Shown here: positions 9,729 to 19,744 of the stretch, one piece after another | How positions within the stretch are numbered: the stretch's first letter is position 1 | Layout of the letters: every line of letters starts with the position of its first letter | Assembly (NCBI GenBank): GCA_041558415.1 | Contig: JBFFEY010000012.1 | Location: 1 to 64,000, forward strand | DNA: 64,000 bases | Reading direction: 5' to 3' | Source: SG8-39 sp041558415 | GTDB taxonomy: Bacteria > Pseudomonadota > Gammaproteobacteria > Burkholderiales > SG8-39 | Made by a program: the position numbers and the translations under genes | Notes under the pieces: model-generated | Seen by the model: only the letters and a program-made list of their open reading frames with translations | What the model was told of the DNA's origin: nothing | Databases searched by the model: none

Positions 9729-11293
9729 CAGCCCCACCACCTCTTGAGCGCGAAATCCTCCGCAATCACGCCCGCGGCGTTGTGCCCCGCCCCCGCATGC
9801 ACGCCGCCGCCCGGATGACAGTAGCCGCCGCACATGTACAGGCCTTCGACCGGTGAGCGGTAGCTGGACCAGCCGGCAAAGGGCCGGAAATAGCCCATCT
9901 GATCCGGCGTCATGTCGCCGACCACATCGACGCCATTGACCAGGTTGTCGTTGATGCGCTCCGTGTCGGTGGGGTCCTGGATCTTCATGGCCAGGATCTT
10001 GTCCGGCGTGATGTTCGGCGCGTAGCCGCGCCAGAGATCGAGCAGATGCGCGGCGTACGCGTCCCTCTGGCTCTGCCACCCCCCGGTCACGCCGTAGGGC
10101 GCGTACTGCCAAACCACCGCAGTGTGCTTCCCGGCGGGCGCCTGCGACGGATCGAACAGCGTCGGCACGGTGACCTGCAGCATCTCCTGGCGCGGCGCCC
10201 GCCCCTGCGCGATCTCCTGGTAGGCGCGCAGCTGATCGTCCACGCGCGCGCCGAACATCTCCTGGCTGAACGCGGTGTTCACCGCCGCGTTGTCGGCGGC
10301 TGCCCGGTATTGCGGCGGCTCGGAGAGCGCCAGGTGCAGCACGAACAGCGAGCGCCCGCTGGAATGGTAGTTCCTGACGCGCGTCGCAAAGGCCGCCGGC
10401 AGGTGCTCTTCGCCCAGCATCCGAAGGAAGCTCTTCTTCGGCTCGACGTTGGTGATCACCGCCTTCGCGGCGTCGACCGAGGTCCCGTCCGCGAGCAGCA
10501 CGCCGGCTGCACGCTTGCCCTGCATGCGGATGCGGCTCACCTCGACGCCGGTGCGCACCACGCCGCCGTGCGCTTCGAGCACACTTTTCAGCCCCTCGGC
10601 AAGCTGCTGCGAGCCACCCACGCAGATGGGCGCCTCGGCCTTGAGGATACGGAACAGGCCGATCCACCCCTGCCCGAACTGGTCCGGCGCGAAACCCAGC
10701 ACCGTCAGCCGCGCGAGAAAATGCACCTTCACCTCCGCGCTCTCGAACAGCTCGTTCAGCAGCTGCACCGGCGTGCTGGCCTGCCACTGCAGCAGCGCCC
10801 GGCCTTCCTCCGATTTCTCCAGCTGCGCGGTCTGCAGCGAGGGCGGCAGTGGCGGCGAGTACATCAACGGCAGGTAGGTCGATTCGATGAACTCACCGTA
10901 GTCCTCGACCAGCTGCAGGTAGGTGCGCGCGTCGCGCGCCGAGAAGCGTTTCAGCTCGGCCGCCATGCGCGCCGGTTCGCGATACATGACGATGCTGCGA
11001 TGGTCCGGGAAGATCGTGCCGCGCAGGTGCTCCGGATAGACGTAGCGCACGCCATGGCGTTCGAGCTCGAGGTCGCGGTACACCGGGCTGTTCGGGATGT
11101 TGGTGTGCACCACCGAGCAGATGTTGTGGCGAAAGCCCGGCAGCGTCGCCTCCTCGGTGTGGCAGCCGCCGCCGACGCGCGCACTGCGCTCCAGCACGGC
11201 GACCCGCGCCCCGCTCTTCGCGAGATACGCAGCGCAGGCGAGGCCGTTGTGGCCGGCGCCGATGACGATGAAATCGTAGGTCACGACAGACAC
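9728..11293 (-). CDS. FAD-dependent phytoene desaturase-like oxidoreductase
   Basis: 521 aa. Dinucleotide-binding motif VIGAGHNGLACAAYLAKSG at residues 10-28 with the trailing acidic residue in VAVLERSARVGGG. The C-terminal FAD signature is seen in YMCGGYCHPGGGVHAGAGH. This places it in the CrtI/carotenoid isomerase-like amine oxidase group, members of which act on many non-carotenoid substrates; no other carotenoid gene is nearby. It is the first gene of the TetR-linked operon, and its promoter region contains the palindrome at 11337-11352. Confidence 0.85.
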   Translation of the reverse strand: MSVVTYDFIVIGAGHNGLACAAYLAKSGARVAVLERSARVGGGCHTEEATLPGFRHNICSVVHTNIPNSPVYRDLELERHGVRYVYPEHLRGTIFPDHRSIVMYREPARMAAELKRFSARDARTYLQLVEDYGEFIESTYLPLMYSPPLPPSLQTAQLEKSEEGRALLQWQASTPVQLLNELFESAEVKVHFLARLTVLGFAPDQFGQGWIGLFRILKAEAPICVGGSQQLAEGLKSVLEAHGGVVRTGVEVSRIRMQGKRAAGVLLADGTSVDAAKAVITNVEPKKSFLRMLGEEHLPAAFATRVRNYHSSGRSLFVLHLALSEPPQYRAAADNAAVNTAFSQEMFGARVDDQLRAYQEIAQGRAPRQEMLQVTVPTLFDPSQAPAGKHTAVVWQYAPYGVTGGWQSQRDAYAAHLLDLWRGYAPNITPDKILAMKIQDPTDTERINDNLVNGVDVVGDMTPDQMGYFRPFAGWSSYRSPVEGLYMCGGYCHPGGGVHAGAGHNAAGVIAEDFALKRWWG

Positions 11294-11336
11294 CCCCCGT
11301 CCATCGCCCGAGCGCCGAAGCGGCGCCCGGCAATCG

Positions 11337-11352
11337 TTAACCGTTTGGTTAA
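11337..11352. promoter_or_regulatory. TetR-type operator palindrome (site 1)
   Basis: TTAACCGTTTGGTTAA, two perfect 6-base arms around a 4-base centre. It lies in the 184-base divergent region between the FAD oxidoreductase (start 11293) and the ABC binding protein (start 11478). On the minus strand a TTGACG hexamer at 11405-11400 would put transcription start just upstream of the palindrome, so a bound repressor would block the operon. The same motif recurs at 20771-20786. Confidence 0.7.
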
Positions 11353-11416
11353 TGCAGGCGATGCGGAACGCGGGTAAGCTAGCGTGGCCGGCACATGCAC
11401 GTCAATGTCGCGCACG

Positions 11417-11446
11417 TTGACACGGGGAATTGCGCGTCGCTACCAT
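11417..11446 (+). promoter_or_regulatory. Candidate sigma-70 promoter of the ABC binding-protein gene
   Basis: Perfect -35 TTGACA at 11417-11422, an 18-base spacer and TACCAT (4 of 6) at 11441-11446. It points at the binding-protein gene whose ATG is at 11478. The TetR-type palindrome is about 65 bases upstream of the -35, so this promoter may be less tightly controlled than the divergent one. Confidence 0.45.
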
Positions 11447-11477
11447 CGCCGCGCTACTCGTCAAGGAGGACGGTCTC

Positions 11478-12467
11478 ATGATTCGCCGCAATGCATGCCT
11501 CGCGGGGCTGCTCGCCCTCGCGTTCGCCGCGCCCGTCGCAGCGCAGCAGAAACTCGATTTCATCCTCAACTGGGTACCGGGCGGCGACCACTCGCCGTAC
11601 TACTACGCCAAGAAGATGGGCTGGTACGAGAAAGAGGGCATCGACCTCAGCCTCGAGCCGGGCAAGGGCTCGTCGCTCGCGGTGCAGAAGGTGGGCGCCG
11701 GCGCCAACCCGATCGGGCTGGCCGACATGGGCACCGCACTGGTCGGCAAGGGCAAGGGCGCCAACGTGGTCGGCGTATTCAACGTCTATGCCAACTCGCC
11801 GCAGGGCCTGTACTGGCTGAAGAGTTCCGGCATCAAGGGCATCAAGGACTTCCCCGGCAAGAAGATCGGCAACCCGGCGGCCGACGCGGCGCGCGCGATG
11901 TGGCCGGCGATCGCCAAGGCGAACGGCATCGACCCGAAGTCGGTCACCTGGGTGAACGTCGCCGCCAATGCGAAGATCGGCGCGCTGAAGTCGAAGTCGG
12001 TCGACGTCACCACATCCTTCTACAACATCCACCACATCTTCCAGCGCGAACTGGGCGACGACATGGGTTTCGTCGCCTGGCGCGACGTCGGGCTGAACCC
12101 CTACGGCAACTCGGTGATCGTCAACGCCGAGTTCCTCGCCAAGAACAGGGCGCTGGTCGGCAAGTTCGTCAAGGTCACGCAGAAGGCGTTCGCCGCCTGC
12201 GTCCAGGATCCCAAGCCCTGCGTGCAGGCGCTGGTCGATGCCAACGGCGCGCTCAAGTTCGACAACGAGCTGACCAACTGGGGCCTGGTCGAGGTGCTGA
12301 TGAATGACAAGTTCTCGCGCGAGGTGGCGCTCGGCTGGCACGACCCGGCGCGCATGGCCGCGGACTACGAACTGGTGAAGACCTATGTCGGCATCGAGAA
12401 GCCCTACGACGTAAGCTCGATCTACAGCAACGCGTTCATCGACAAGTCGATCAAGATGACCAAGTAG
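11478..12467 (+). CDS. ABC transporter substrate-binding protein (NMT1/THI5-like)
   Basis: 329 aa. The ATG at 11478 is chosen for the strong AAGGAGGA at 11463-11470 and because it begins a clear signal peptide (residues 1-22, cut near AAQQ). The mature protein opens KLDFILNWVPGGDHSPYYYA, the NMT1/THI5-like SsuA-type fold. It delivers substrate to the permease and ATPase at 6536-8061, which are transcribed from the divergent operon. Family substrates include pyrimidine precursors, riboflavin, sulfonates and aromatics, so the ligand is open. Confidence 0.88.
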   Translation: MIRRNACLAGLLALAFAAPVAAQQKLDFILNWVPGGDHSPYYYAKKMGWYEKEGIDLSLEPGKGSSLAVQKVGAGANPIGLADMGTALVGKGKGANVVGVFNVYANSPQGLYWLKSSGIKGIKDFPGKKIGNPAADAARAMWPAIAKANGIDPKSVTWVNVAANAKIGALKSKSVDVTTSFYNIHHIFQRELGDDMGFVAWRDVGLNPYGNSVIVNAEFLAKNRALVGKFVKVTQKAFAACVQDPKPCVQALVDANGALKFDNELTNWGLVEVLMNDKFSREVALGWHDPARMAADYELVKTYVGIEKPYDVSSIYSNAFIDKSIKMTK

Positions 12468-12468
12468 C

Positions 12469-12480
12469 GCCCGCGCGGGC
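12469..12480. terminator. GC palindrome between convergent genes, possible weak terminator
   Basis: GCCCGCGCGGGC sits exactly between the stop of the ABC binding protein (12467) and the stop of the convergent amidohydrolase (12481). It could form a short hairpin in both transcripts, but no T-run follows on either strand, so termination by it is only a suggestion. Confidence 0.25.
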
Positions 12481-13392
12481 TTAGGCAATGCGGTAGATGC
12501 GCGCCGCGTTGTCGTGGAACAGCGCGCGGCGCTCGGCGAGCGGCCGCTCGGCAACAATCGCCTTGAAGCCCGACATGATGGTGTCGTAGCTCGCCACCAG
12601 CCCGTCGACCGGGTAGTTGCTCGCGAACATGCAGCGCTCGACGCCGAAGGTCTCGATCACCTGGCGCACGACCGGCGCGTTGTCCTCGACCCGCCACGCC
12701 CGGCCGGGCAGGCCGAGCCCCGAGATCTTCACCGCCACGTTCGGACAGGCGGCGAAGGCGTGCATCGCCGCGGCCCAGCCGGCAAGACCCTCCGGGCTGC
12801 GATCGGCGGGCAGCCCGCTGTGGTTGAGCACGATGCGCGTTTCGGGAAAATCGCGCGCCAGCGCCACTGCCTCGCCCAGCTGCCACCACGGCGTCTGCAG
12901 CTCGAAATGCAGACCGTGACGCGCGAGCCGCGCGTAGCCGGCGCGCCAGCGGAGATCGCCCATCGAGCCCGGCGCCCCAACAACGACAGCAGCGGGCGAG
13001 GCCGCTGCGCGCGGCTTGTGGCGCACGGCGCGCACCAGCGGAAACGCGGCCTGCGCGGCGAGCACCTCGGCGGCGTCGACGCGATCCAGCCAGGCCTGCG
13101 CGACGATGGCGTTCGGCAGGCCCTGCGCGGCGGCGAGCGCGCTGACCCAGCGGGTCTCGCCGACCGGATCCTGCGGGTCCCACTCGGCTTCGACGTACAC
13201 CGTCTTCAGCACGCGGTGCGTGCCGCAGTCCCGGCGAAAATCGGCCGGCAGGTAGTTGCGCCGGATGGCCGTATAGTCGCCGTAACGGAACGGAATGAGC
13301 GGCAGGTCCTGCAGCCAGGGATGGCGGTTGTGCTCGAGATCCCAGAAGTGCTGATGGGCGTCGATGATCGGCAGGTCAGCGTCCGTGTTCAT
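12481..13392 (-). CDS. Amidohydrolase family protein, sugar-acid lactonase-like (COG3618 type)
   Basis: 303 aa. The metal-binding HxH is in IDAHQHFWD (residues 11-17), with later His in RAVRHKPR and VLNHSGLP. The strand-eight motif reads MFASNYPVDG, with Asn where many amidohydrolases have Asp, as is common in this subgroup. Characterised relatives open L-fucono- and L-rhamnono-lactones or 2-pyrone-4,6-dicarboxylate. It is divergent from the PdxA-like gene with only 26 bases between, convergent with the binding-protein gene, and probably belongs to the same catabolic programme. Confidence 0.8.
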   Translation of the reverse strand: MNTDADLPIIDAHQHFWDLEHNRHPWLQDLPLIPFRYGDYTAIRRNYLPADFRRDCGTHRVLKTVYVEAEWDPQDPVGETRWVSALAAAQGLPNAIVAQAWLDRVDAAEVLAAQAAFPLVRAVRHKPRAAASPAAVVVGAPGSMGDLRWRAGYARLARHGLHFELQTPWWQLGEAVALARDFPETRIVLNHSGLPADRSPEGLAGWAAAMHAFAACPNVAVKISGLGLPGRAWRVEDNAPVVRQVIETFGVERCMFASNYPVDGLVASYDTIMSGFKAIVAERPLAERRALFHDNAARIYRIA

Positions 13393-13418
13393 GCGCGTGC
13401 AGCAAAGGAAGTCGAACG

Positions 13419-14423
13419 ATGAAGGATGACGCAGGAATGATAGGCGAGACTGCGCCGCGACCGCGCATCGGGCTGGTGCTCGGCGATCCCGCGGGCATTG
13501 GCGCCGAGCTGGCGGCGAAACTGCTCGCCGACCCGCAGACGCTTGAATGCGCGGCGGTGCGCGTCATCGGTGATGCGCGGCAGCTCGCCGCCGGCGCGCA
13601 GGTCGCGCAGGTCGCGCTGCCGACGGTGGCGATCGACGACCGCGGCAACGCGGATCCGGCGGCGCTTCCGCTCGGCCGCGTCTCGGCCGAGGGCGGACGG
13701 GCGGCGCTCGACAATTTCCGCCATGCGCTCGCGCATGCACGCGCCGGTGCGCTCGACGCGATCGTGTTCACGCCGTTCAACAAGCAGGCGTTGCGGCTCG
13801 GCGGCATGGACTTCGACGACGAGCTGCGCTTCGCCGCGGATTTCCTGGGCCATGCCGGGCCGCACGGCGAGTTCAACGTGCTCGAGCGGCTGTGGAACGC
13901 GCGCGTCACCTCGCACGTGCCGCTCGCGCAGGTGGCATCCTTGCTCAGCGTGCCGCGCATCGTCGAGGCGATCGCGCTTACCGACGGCGCGATGCGTACG
14001 GCGGGCTTTTCCGCGCCGCGCATCGCGGTCGCCGCGCTCAATCCGCATGCCGGGGATGGCGGCAACTACGGCCGCGAAGAGATCGAGGTCATCTCACCCG
14101 CGGTGGAGGCGGCGCGCGCGCAGGGGCTGGACGCGAGTGGTCCCTACCCCGCCGACACGGTGTGGGTCCGTGCCCGCGCCGGCCAGTTCGATGCCGTAGT
14201 CACGATGTACCACGACCAGGGGCAGATCGCGATCAAGCTGCTCGGCTTCGAGCGCGGCGTAACGGTGCTCGGCGGCCTGCCGATCGCGATTACCACGCCC
14301 GCGCACGGCACCGCCTACGACATCGCCGGCCGCGGAACCGCGAGCGCTCTCGCCGTCAAACGCGCGTTCGAAATTGCGACTGACATGGGTCGCGTTCGCT
14401 GCAGTGCCGCAATCGGCAAATAA
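13419..14423 (+). CDS. pdxA2: PdxA-family 4-hydroxythreonine-4-phosphate dehydrogenase-like protein (PdxA2 type)
   Basis: 334 aa. The conserved GDPAGIG is near residue 23. Metal-ligand histidines are in TSHVPLAQV, TMYHDQGQIAIKLLGF and TPAHGTAYDIAG, as in PdxA, which oxidises and decarboxylates 4-phosphohydroxy-L-threonine. Catabolic paralogues (PdxA2) act on 4-phospho-threonate or 4-phospho-erythronate. The setting, between a lactonase-like gene and a TRAP transporter and away from ksgA or surA, favours the catabolic type. No DUF1537-type kinase, the usual PdxA2 partner, is seen in the window, so the call stays tentative. Confidence 0.75.
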   Translation: MKDDAGMIGETAPRPRIGLVLGDPAGIGAELAAKLLADPQTLECAAVRVIGDARQLAAGAQVAQVALPTVAIDDRGNADPAALPLGRVSAEGGRAALDNFRHALAHARAGALDAIVFTPFNKQALRLGGMDFDDELRFAADFLGHAGPHGEFNVLERLWNARVTSHVPLAQVASLLSVPRIVEAIALTDGAMRTAGFSAPRIAVAALNPHAGDGGNYGREEIEVISPAVEAARAQGLDASGPYPADTVWVRARAGQFDAVVTMYHDQGQIAIKLLGFERGVTVLGGLPIAITTPAHGTAYDIAGRGTASALAVKRAFEIATDMGRVRCSAAIGK

Positions 14424-14428
14424 TGGGT

Positions 14429-14458
14429 TTGGCTTATCGCCCGGGGCTGAATTATGAT
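14429..14458 (+). promoter_or_regulatory. Candidate sigma-70 promoter of the TRAP operon
   Basis: TTGGCT (4 of 6) at 14429-14434, an 18-base spacer and TATGAT (5 of 6) at 14453-14458, in the 139-base gap before dctP. A strong ribosome site, GGAGAGGAGGG, lies just before the dctP ATG at 14563. Confidence 0.5.
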
Positions 14459-14562
14459 GCCGGTCGATCCGCGCAGAGGAAGCGGACTCGAGTAAGCCAC
14501 GCGGCCCGGTACGCAACACCACTGGCGCCGAATCAATCTTGCGATAGGAGAGGAGGGAAACA

Positions 14563-15636
14563 ATGAAAGCACGTACAACGCTGAAGCTCGCCGTTGCGGG
14601 GGTCGCGCTGGCCCTGGCCGCGACCTCGGGCAGCGCGCTGGCGCAAAAGCGCGTCAAGTGGAAGATGCAGAGCGCCTTCGGCGGCACGCTGCCGCACCTG
14701 GGCACCTCGGGGGTGCGCTTCTCGAAGAACGTTTCCGAGGCCACCGACGGCAAGTTCGACATCAAGTTCTTCGAGCCGGGCGCGCTGGTGCCGGCGCTGG
14801 AATGTTTTGATGCCGCCTCCAAGGGATCGGTCGAGGCCTGCTGGACCACCCCGGGCTACCACACCGGCAAGCTCGGACCGGGCGTGGCCTTCTTCACCGC
14901 GGTGCCGTTCGGCCCGAGCTTCGGCGAATACATGGCCTGGAAGATGTTCGGCGGCGGCGACACGGTCCGCAACGAGCTCTACGGCAAGCATGGCCTGATC
15001 GCCTTCAACTGCTTCGCCATCGGCCCGGAGACCTCGGGCTGGTTCAAGAACGAGGTCAAGTCGCTCGACCAGCTGAAGGGCATGAAGATGCGCTTCTTCG
15101 GCCTCGGCGCGCAGGTCATGCAGAAGCTGGGCGTGTCGACGCAGCTGCTCGCCGGTGCGGACATCTATCCGGCGCTGGAGCGCGGCGTGATCGACGCCAC
15201 CGAGTTCTCGATGCCTTCGATCGACCAGAAGCTCGGCTTCTACCAGATCGCGAAGAACAACTACTTCCCGGGCTGGCACCAGCAGGTTTCGGTCTCCGAG
15301 CTGCTGATGAACAAGAAGGCGTACGACTCGCTGCCGAAGTATTACAAGAAGATGCTCGAGCTGGCGCTCGGCGAGGCGGTGCTGCACACCTACGCCGAGA
15401 CCGAGTGGCGCAACCCGGTGGCGATGAACGAGAACGTCGCCAAGCACGGTGTGACCAACCGGCGCTGGAACGACGAGCAGCTCGCGGCCTTCGAGAAGGC
15501 CTGGAACGAGGTGATGGGCGAGCTTTCGGCGAAGGATGCGACCTTCAAGCAGATCGCCGACAGCTACACCGCATTCCGCAAGACCTACAAGGTCTGGGGC
15601 GAGGCGCAGGCTCTCAAGCCGACTTACCTGCAGTAA
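14563..15636 (+). CDS. dctP: TRAP transporter substrate-binding protein (DctP, TakP-like)
   Basis: 357 aa with a signal peptide (residues 1-27, ending SALAQK). The mature part contains ETSGWFKNEVKSLDQLKG, MRFFGLGAQVMQKLGVSTQL and IDATEFSMPSIDQKLGFY. These closely recall TakP, the TRAP receptor for 2-oxo acids such as pyruvate and oxobutyrate. It works in the periplasm with the two permeases downstream. Two hairpins between this gene and the large permease would allow more receptor than membrane protein to be made. Confidence 0.88.
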   Translation: MKARTTLKLAVAGVALALAATSGSALAQKRVKWKMQSAFGGTLPHLGTSGVRFSKNVSEATDGKFDIKFFEPGALVPALECFDAASKGSVEACWTTPGYHTGKLGPGVAFFTAVPFGPSFGEYMAWKMFGGGDTVRNELYGKHGLIAFNCFAIGPETSGWFKNEVKSLDQLKGMKMRFFGLGAQVMQKLGVSTQLLAGADIYPALERGVIDATEFSMPSIDQKLGFYQIAKNNYFPGWHQQVSVSELLMNKKAYDSLPKYYKKMLELALGEAVLHTYAETEWRNPVAMNENVAKHGVTNRRWNDEQLAAFEKAWNEVMGELSAKDATFKQIADSYTAFRKTYKVWGEAQALKPTYLQ

Positions 15637-15647
15637 TTGCCTGAGGA

Positions 15648-15679
15648 CGGGCGCGCCGATATTCGGCGCGCCCGGTTTT
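15648..15679 (+). terminator. Hairpin 1 of a tandem attenuator after dctP
   Basis: A perfect 12-base stem CGGGCGCGCCGA/TCGGCGCGCCCG with a TAT loop lies at 15648-15674, followed by GTTTTG. It begins 12 bases after the dctP stop. The short T-run makes it a weak intrinsic terminator or an mRNA-stabilising stem. Confidence 0.6.
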
Positions 15680-15688
15680 GATTCCCCG

Positions 15689-15720
15689 GCCGGGGCGTGC
15701 AAAGCGCCCCGGCGTTTTTT
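15689..15720 (+). terminator. Hairpin 2 of a tandem attenuator after dctP, with T6 tract
   Basis: A 9-base stem GCCGGGGCG/CGCCCCGGC (15689-15697 and 15705-15713) with a 7-base loop is followed by GTTTTTT. This is a classic intrinsic terminator. It sits between dctP and dctM, so termination is probably partial and sets the receptor to permease ratio. Confidence 0.75.
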
Positions 15721-15761
15721 CCGGCTGGCGTAAGGGCCGGGGCTGATTACCGGGTGATGCG

Positions 15762-17255
<1,494 letters not shown>

Positions 17256-17272
17256 CAAAGGAGTCGACCGAC

Positions 17273-18073
17273 ATGGCCGAAAACGCCCCCGCCGCCGCAG
17301 AAGTCGCCGCCGCCGAGCGCGGCGCGCACACGGTCGAGGACGTCCCGTTCGCGCTGCGCCTGTCCGAGCGGCTGCGCAAGTTCGTCGATCTCGTCGGCCG
17401 CTGGGGCTCCTGGCTGGTCGTACCGATGGTGCTGATCACCGTGCTCGACGTGGTGGGGCGCAAGATCGCCTGGCTCGACGACGAGGGCAGGCTGCACGGC
17501 CTGCAGATCTTCCTGGTGCGCAACATCGGGCGCATCTTCGAGTCGACCATGCTGCAGGAGCTGGAGTGGCACTTCCACGCCGGGCTGTTCGCCCTGGTGC
17601 TCGGCTACGGCTACATTCACAACTCGCACGTGCGTGTCGATCTGATCCGCGAGAACCTCGCATTCCGCAAGCAGGCCTTGCTCGAGTTTCTCGGCATTAC
17701 GCTGTTCCTGCTGCCCTACACCGCGTGCATCGTTTACTTTTCCTGGGGCTATGCGGTCACCTCGTATGAAATGGGCGAGATCTCGGCCTCGACCGTCGGA
17801 TTGACGCACCGCTGGATCATCAAGTCGGTGCTGGTCTTCGGCCTGATCGTGGCGGGCATCGCCGGCATCGCGGTGTGGCTGCAGGCGGCGCTCGTCCTTT
17901 GGGGCGACCCCGACCAGCGCTTCCCGCTCATGACGCTGGAGTGGCCGGAGGAGCGCGGCACGAAGATCGAGGGCAAGGAGCGCATTTCGCTCGACGGCGC
18001 GGTCGATTCGACGCTGCCGCCGGACGAGCGCGCCAAGGCGCTGTCCTCAAAGATCCTCACCGGCAGCGAGTAG
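17273..18073 (+). CDS. dctQ: TRAP transporter small permease (DctQ)
   Basis: 266 aa from the ATG at 17273, preceded by AAAGGAG at 17257-17263. The DctQ domain has four membrane helices, beginning GSWLVVPMVLITVLDVVGRK near residue 45. The protein is longer than a typical DctQ (about 170 aa). The additions are an Ala/Glu-rich N-terminus of about 40 residues and a charged C-terminal tail of about 55. It pairs with DctM, whose gene ends 17 bases upstream. Confidence 0.88.
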   Translation: MAENAPAAAEVAAAERGAHTVEDVPFALRLSERLRKFVDLVGRWGSWLVVPMVLITVLDVVGRKIAWLDDEGRLHGLQIFLVRNIGRIFESTMLQELEWHFHAGLFALVLGYGYIHNSHVRVDLIRENLAFRKQALLEFLGITLFLLPYTACIVYFSWGYAVTSYEMGEISASTVGLTHRWIIKSVLVFGLIVAGIAGIAVWLQAALVLWGDPDQRFPLMTLEWPEERGTKIEGKERISLDGAVDSTLPPDERAKALSSKILTGSE

Positions 18074-18097
18074 CCCCCGGCCCGCGCAGGGCCCGCG

Positions 18098-18553
18098 ATG
18101 GATCTCGACAAGTATTTCAAGAAGTACGTCTGGGACGACGAGCGTACCCCCTACCTCGTCCCCGTCGCGCGCCTGACGCGGCGCCAGGCGGCCTACGAGC
18201 TGCATTTTTATGCGCTCTTCGTCGGCGTGCTGTGTGCGGTGATCTCGCTGGTGGCGCTGTCCAGCAAGCTGCCGCACGGCAACACGGTGGTCGTGTCGCT
18301 CTACGCGTTCAGCGTCGTCTGCGCGGCGATCCTGCTCGGCTTGAGCCGGCACCCCTGGGCCGCGTTCTGGTGCGCGACGCCGCCGCTCGCCGGGCTTGCC
18401 TACTTCGCCGTCTACGGCTTCCATGCGAACCTCGGCACACAGGACAAGGTGCTGCTCGTGCTGGCGATGATCGCCTGGCTGGTCTATGACCGGCGCCTGC
18501 TCGCCGTCGCACGCGCCTATCCGGATCTGCCGCAGCCATCGCAAGGCGGCTGA
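18098..18553 (+). CDS. Small membrane protein at the end of the TRAP operon, function unknown
   Basis: 151 aa. A soluble N-terminus of about 45 residues (MDLDKYFKKYVWDDERTPYL) is followed by about four hydrophobic helices. I do not recognise a named domain. It starts 24 bases after dctQ on the same strand and is followed after 7 bases by another small membrane protein, so it is probably co-transcribed with the TRAP genes. A structural or regulatory accessory role is possible but unproven. Confidence 0.6.
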   Translation: MDLDKYFKKYVWDDERTPYLVPVARLTRRQAAYELHFYALFVGVLCAVISLVALSSKLPHGNTVVVSLYAFSVVCAAILLGLSRHPWAAFWCATPPLAGLAYFAVYGFHANLGTQDKVLLVLAMIAWLVYDRRLLAVARAYPDLPQPSQGG

Positions 18554-18560
18554 GCCCCTG

Positions 18561-18893
18561 ATGGCCGCAGCCGAGGCGCCCCCGCCTTTCCCGGCATCGG
18601 CCCGGCGCAGATTCCGTCGCCACTTCGCCGTCTTTCTTGCCGTCAACCTCGTGCTCACCGCGGCGAACGTCGTCATGGGCGCGCCATGGTGGGCGTTCTG
18701 GCCGCTGGCGATCTGGAGCGTCGCGCTGCTGGTGCACTACCTCGTCTACAAGACCTCGACGATCGACGATGCCTGGGTGGACGCGCGCGTCGAGGACCTG
18801 CGCTCGAAGAGCTACGACCTGAGCCACATCGACGATATCAAGCGCACCCCGACCGGCGCAGGCCCCGAACGCCGACTGGACGAGCCGCGCTAG
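18561..18893 (+). CDS. 2TM-domain small membrane protein
   Basis: 110 aa from the ATG at 18561. A basic stretch (SARRRFRRHFAVFLAVN) leads into a hairpin of two membrane helices separated by MGAPWWAFWPLAIW, which resembles the 2TM domain found in histidine kinases and in stand-alone small proteins. A charged C-terminal tail follows. Its TAG stop shares the four bases CTAG with the stop of the convergent acetyltransferase gene. Confidence 0.6.
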   Translation: MAAAEAPPPFPASARRRFRRHFAVFLAVNLVLTAANVVMGAPWWAFWPLAIWSVALLVHYLVYKTSTIDDAWVDARVEDLRSKSYDLSHIDDIKRTPTGAGPERRLDEPR

Positions 18894-19744
18894 CCGAGCT
18901 CTGGGCCGGCGACCAGCATCACCGTCGAGGCATCGCCGGGTGCCGTCGTCGCGCCGTGCACCATGCGGCTGAACGGCCGCTGCTCGACGAACCCACGCTC
19001 GCCAAGCCAGCTGACGAGCGCGCCGGCCCGATCGACCGCATCGAGGTAGAGCGGCGTCGGCGCCGCGTGCAGCGCGGTGCCGACGAGCGCAATCGCCGTG
19101 TCCGTCGTATCGGCCACCAGCGGGCCGAGCTGACAGGCTTCGCGCCCGTCACGCCCGAGCAGATAGCCGCGGACGCTGCCCTCGCGCACGCACACCAGCG
19201 CCGCCTGCGGCAGACGCCCAGCGAGCGCCCGCAGCAGCCGCTCGCGGCACGCGCCGAAGGCCCGCACATCGAGCGCAAGAATCTGCGGCCAATCCGCCTC
19301 GGCGAGCGGTCGCACGCCCTCGCCCGGTTCGCGCCTCGCCGGTGCACCGACCGTCAGCTGGTAGCGACGAAAGCCCCAGCTGTCGAGGAAGCCTTCCTGC
19401 AGATAGACCGCGCGCCCCGCCGGCGTCGCATCGAGTACCGGCGTGAGGCCCGCGGCCTGCAGGTCGGCGAGCGCCGTGCGCAGCAGGTGCGAGGCGTAGC
19501 CTTTGCGCCGCTCCCCGGGCAGTACCAGCACCATGCTGACCCAGGCGAAGCGGCCATACGGCAGCACCAGCGTCGAGGCCACCAGCCTGCCGTCGGCGCG
19601 CGTCAGACCCCAGCCGCGGCCGAGTTCGAGCATCAGCCGCCAGTCGGCGGCATTCTGGTTCCAGCCCGCAGCACGCGACAATGCGAGGCAGCCCTCGAGC
19701 TGCGCCTGGCCGAGCGCATGCGCCTGCGGCTCAGTACCGGCCAT
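18890..19744 (-). CDS. GNAT family N-acetyltransferase
   Basis: 284 aa. The N-terminal GNAT domain carries motif A in VLVLPGERRKGYASHLLRTA (about 85-104), the acetyl-CoA pyrophosphate loop. It is followed by AGRAVYLQEGF and a second, degenerate GNAT-like half, as in two-domain acetyltransferases. Its start overlaps the epimerase-like gene by 14 bases, so the two are coupled and share the promoter at the 20766-20830 divergent region. Substrate unknown. Confidence 0.8.
   Translation of the reverse strand: MAGTEPQAHALGQAQLEGCLALSRAAGWNQNAADWRLMLELGRGWGLTRADGRLVASTLVLPYGRFAWVSMVLVLPGERRKGYASHLLRTALADLQAAGLTPVLDATPAGRAVYLQEGFLDSWGFRRYQLTVGAPARREPGEGVRPLAEADWPQILALDVRAFGACRERLLRALAGRLPQAALVCVREGSVRGYLLGRDGREACQLGPLVADTTDTAIALVGTALHAAPTPLYLDAVDRAGALVSWLGERGFVEQRPFSRMVHGATTAPGDASTVMLVAGPELG

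Noticed and set aside
9728..11293. Phytoene desaturase-like gene as part of carotenoid synthesis.
   Set aside because: No crtB, crtE or other carotenoid genes nearby; the operon is catabolic in content.
14424..14450. Possible third copy of the TetR-type palindrome before dctP (ATAATGGGTTTGGCTTAT).
   Set aside because: The arms do not match TTAACC/GGTTAA in order or spacing; only GTTTGG is shared.
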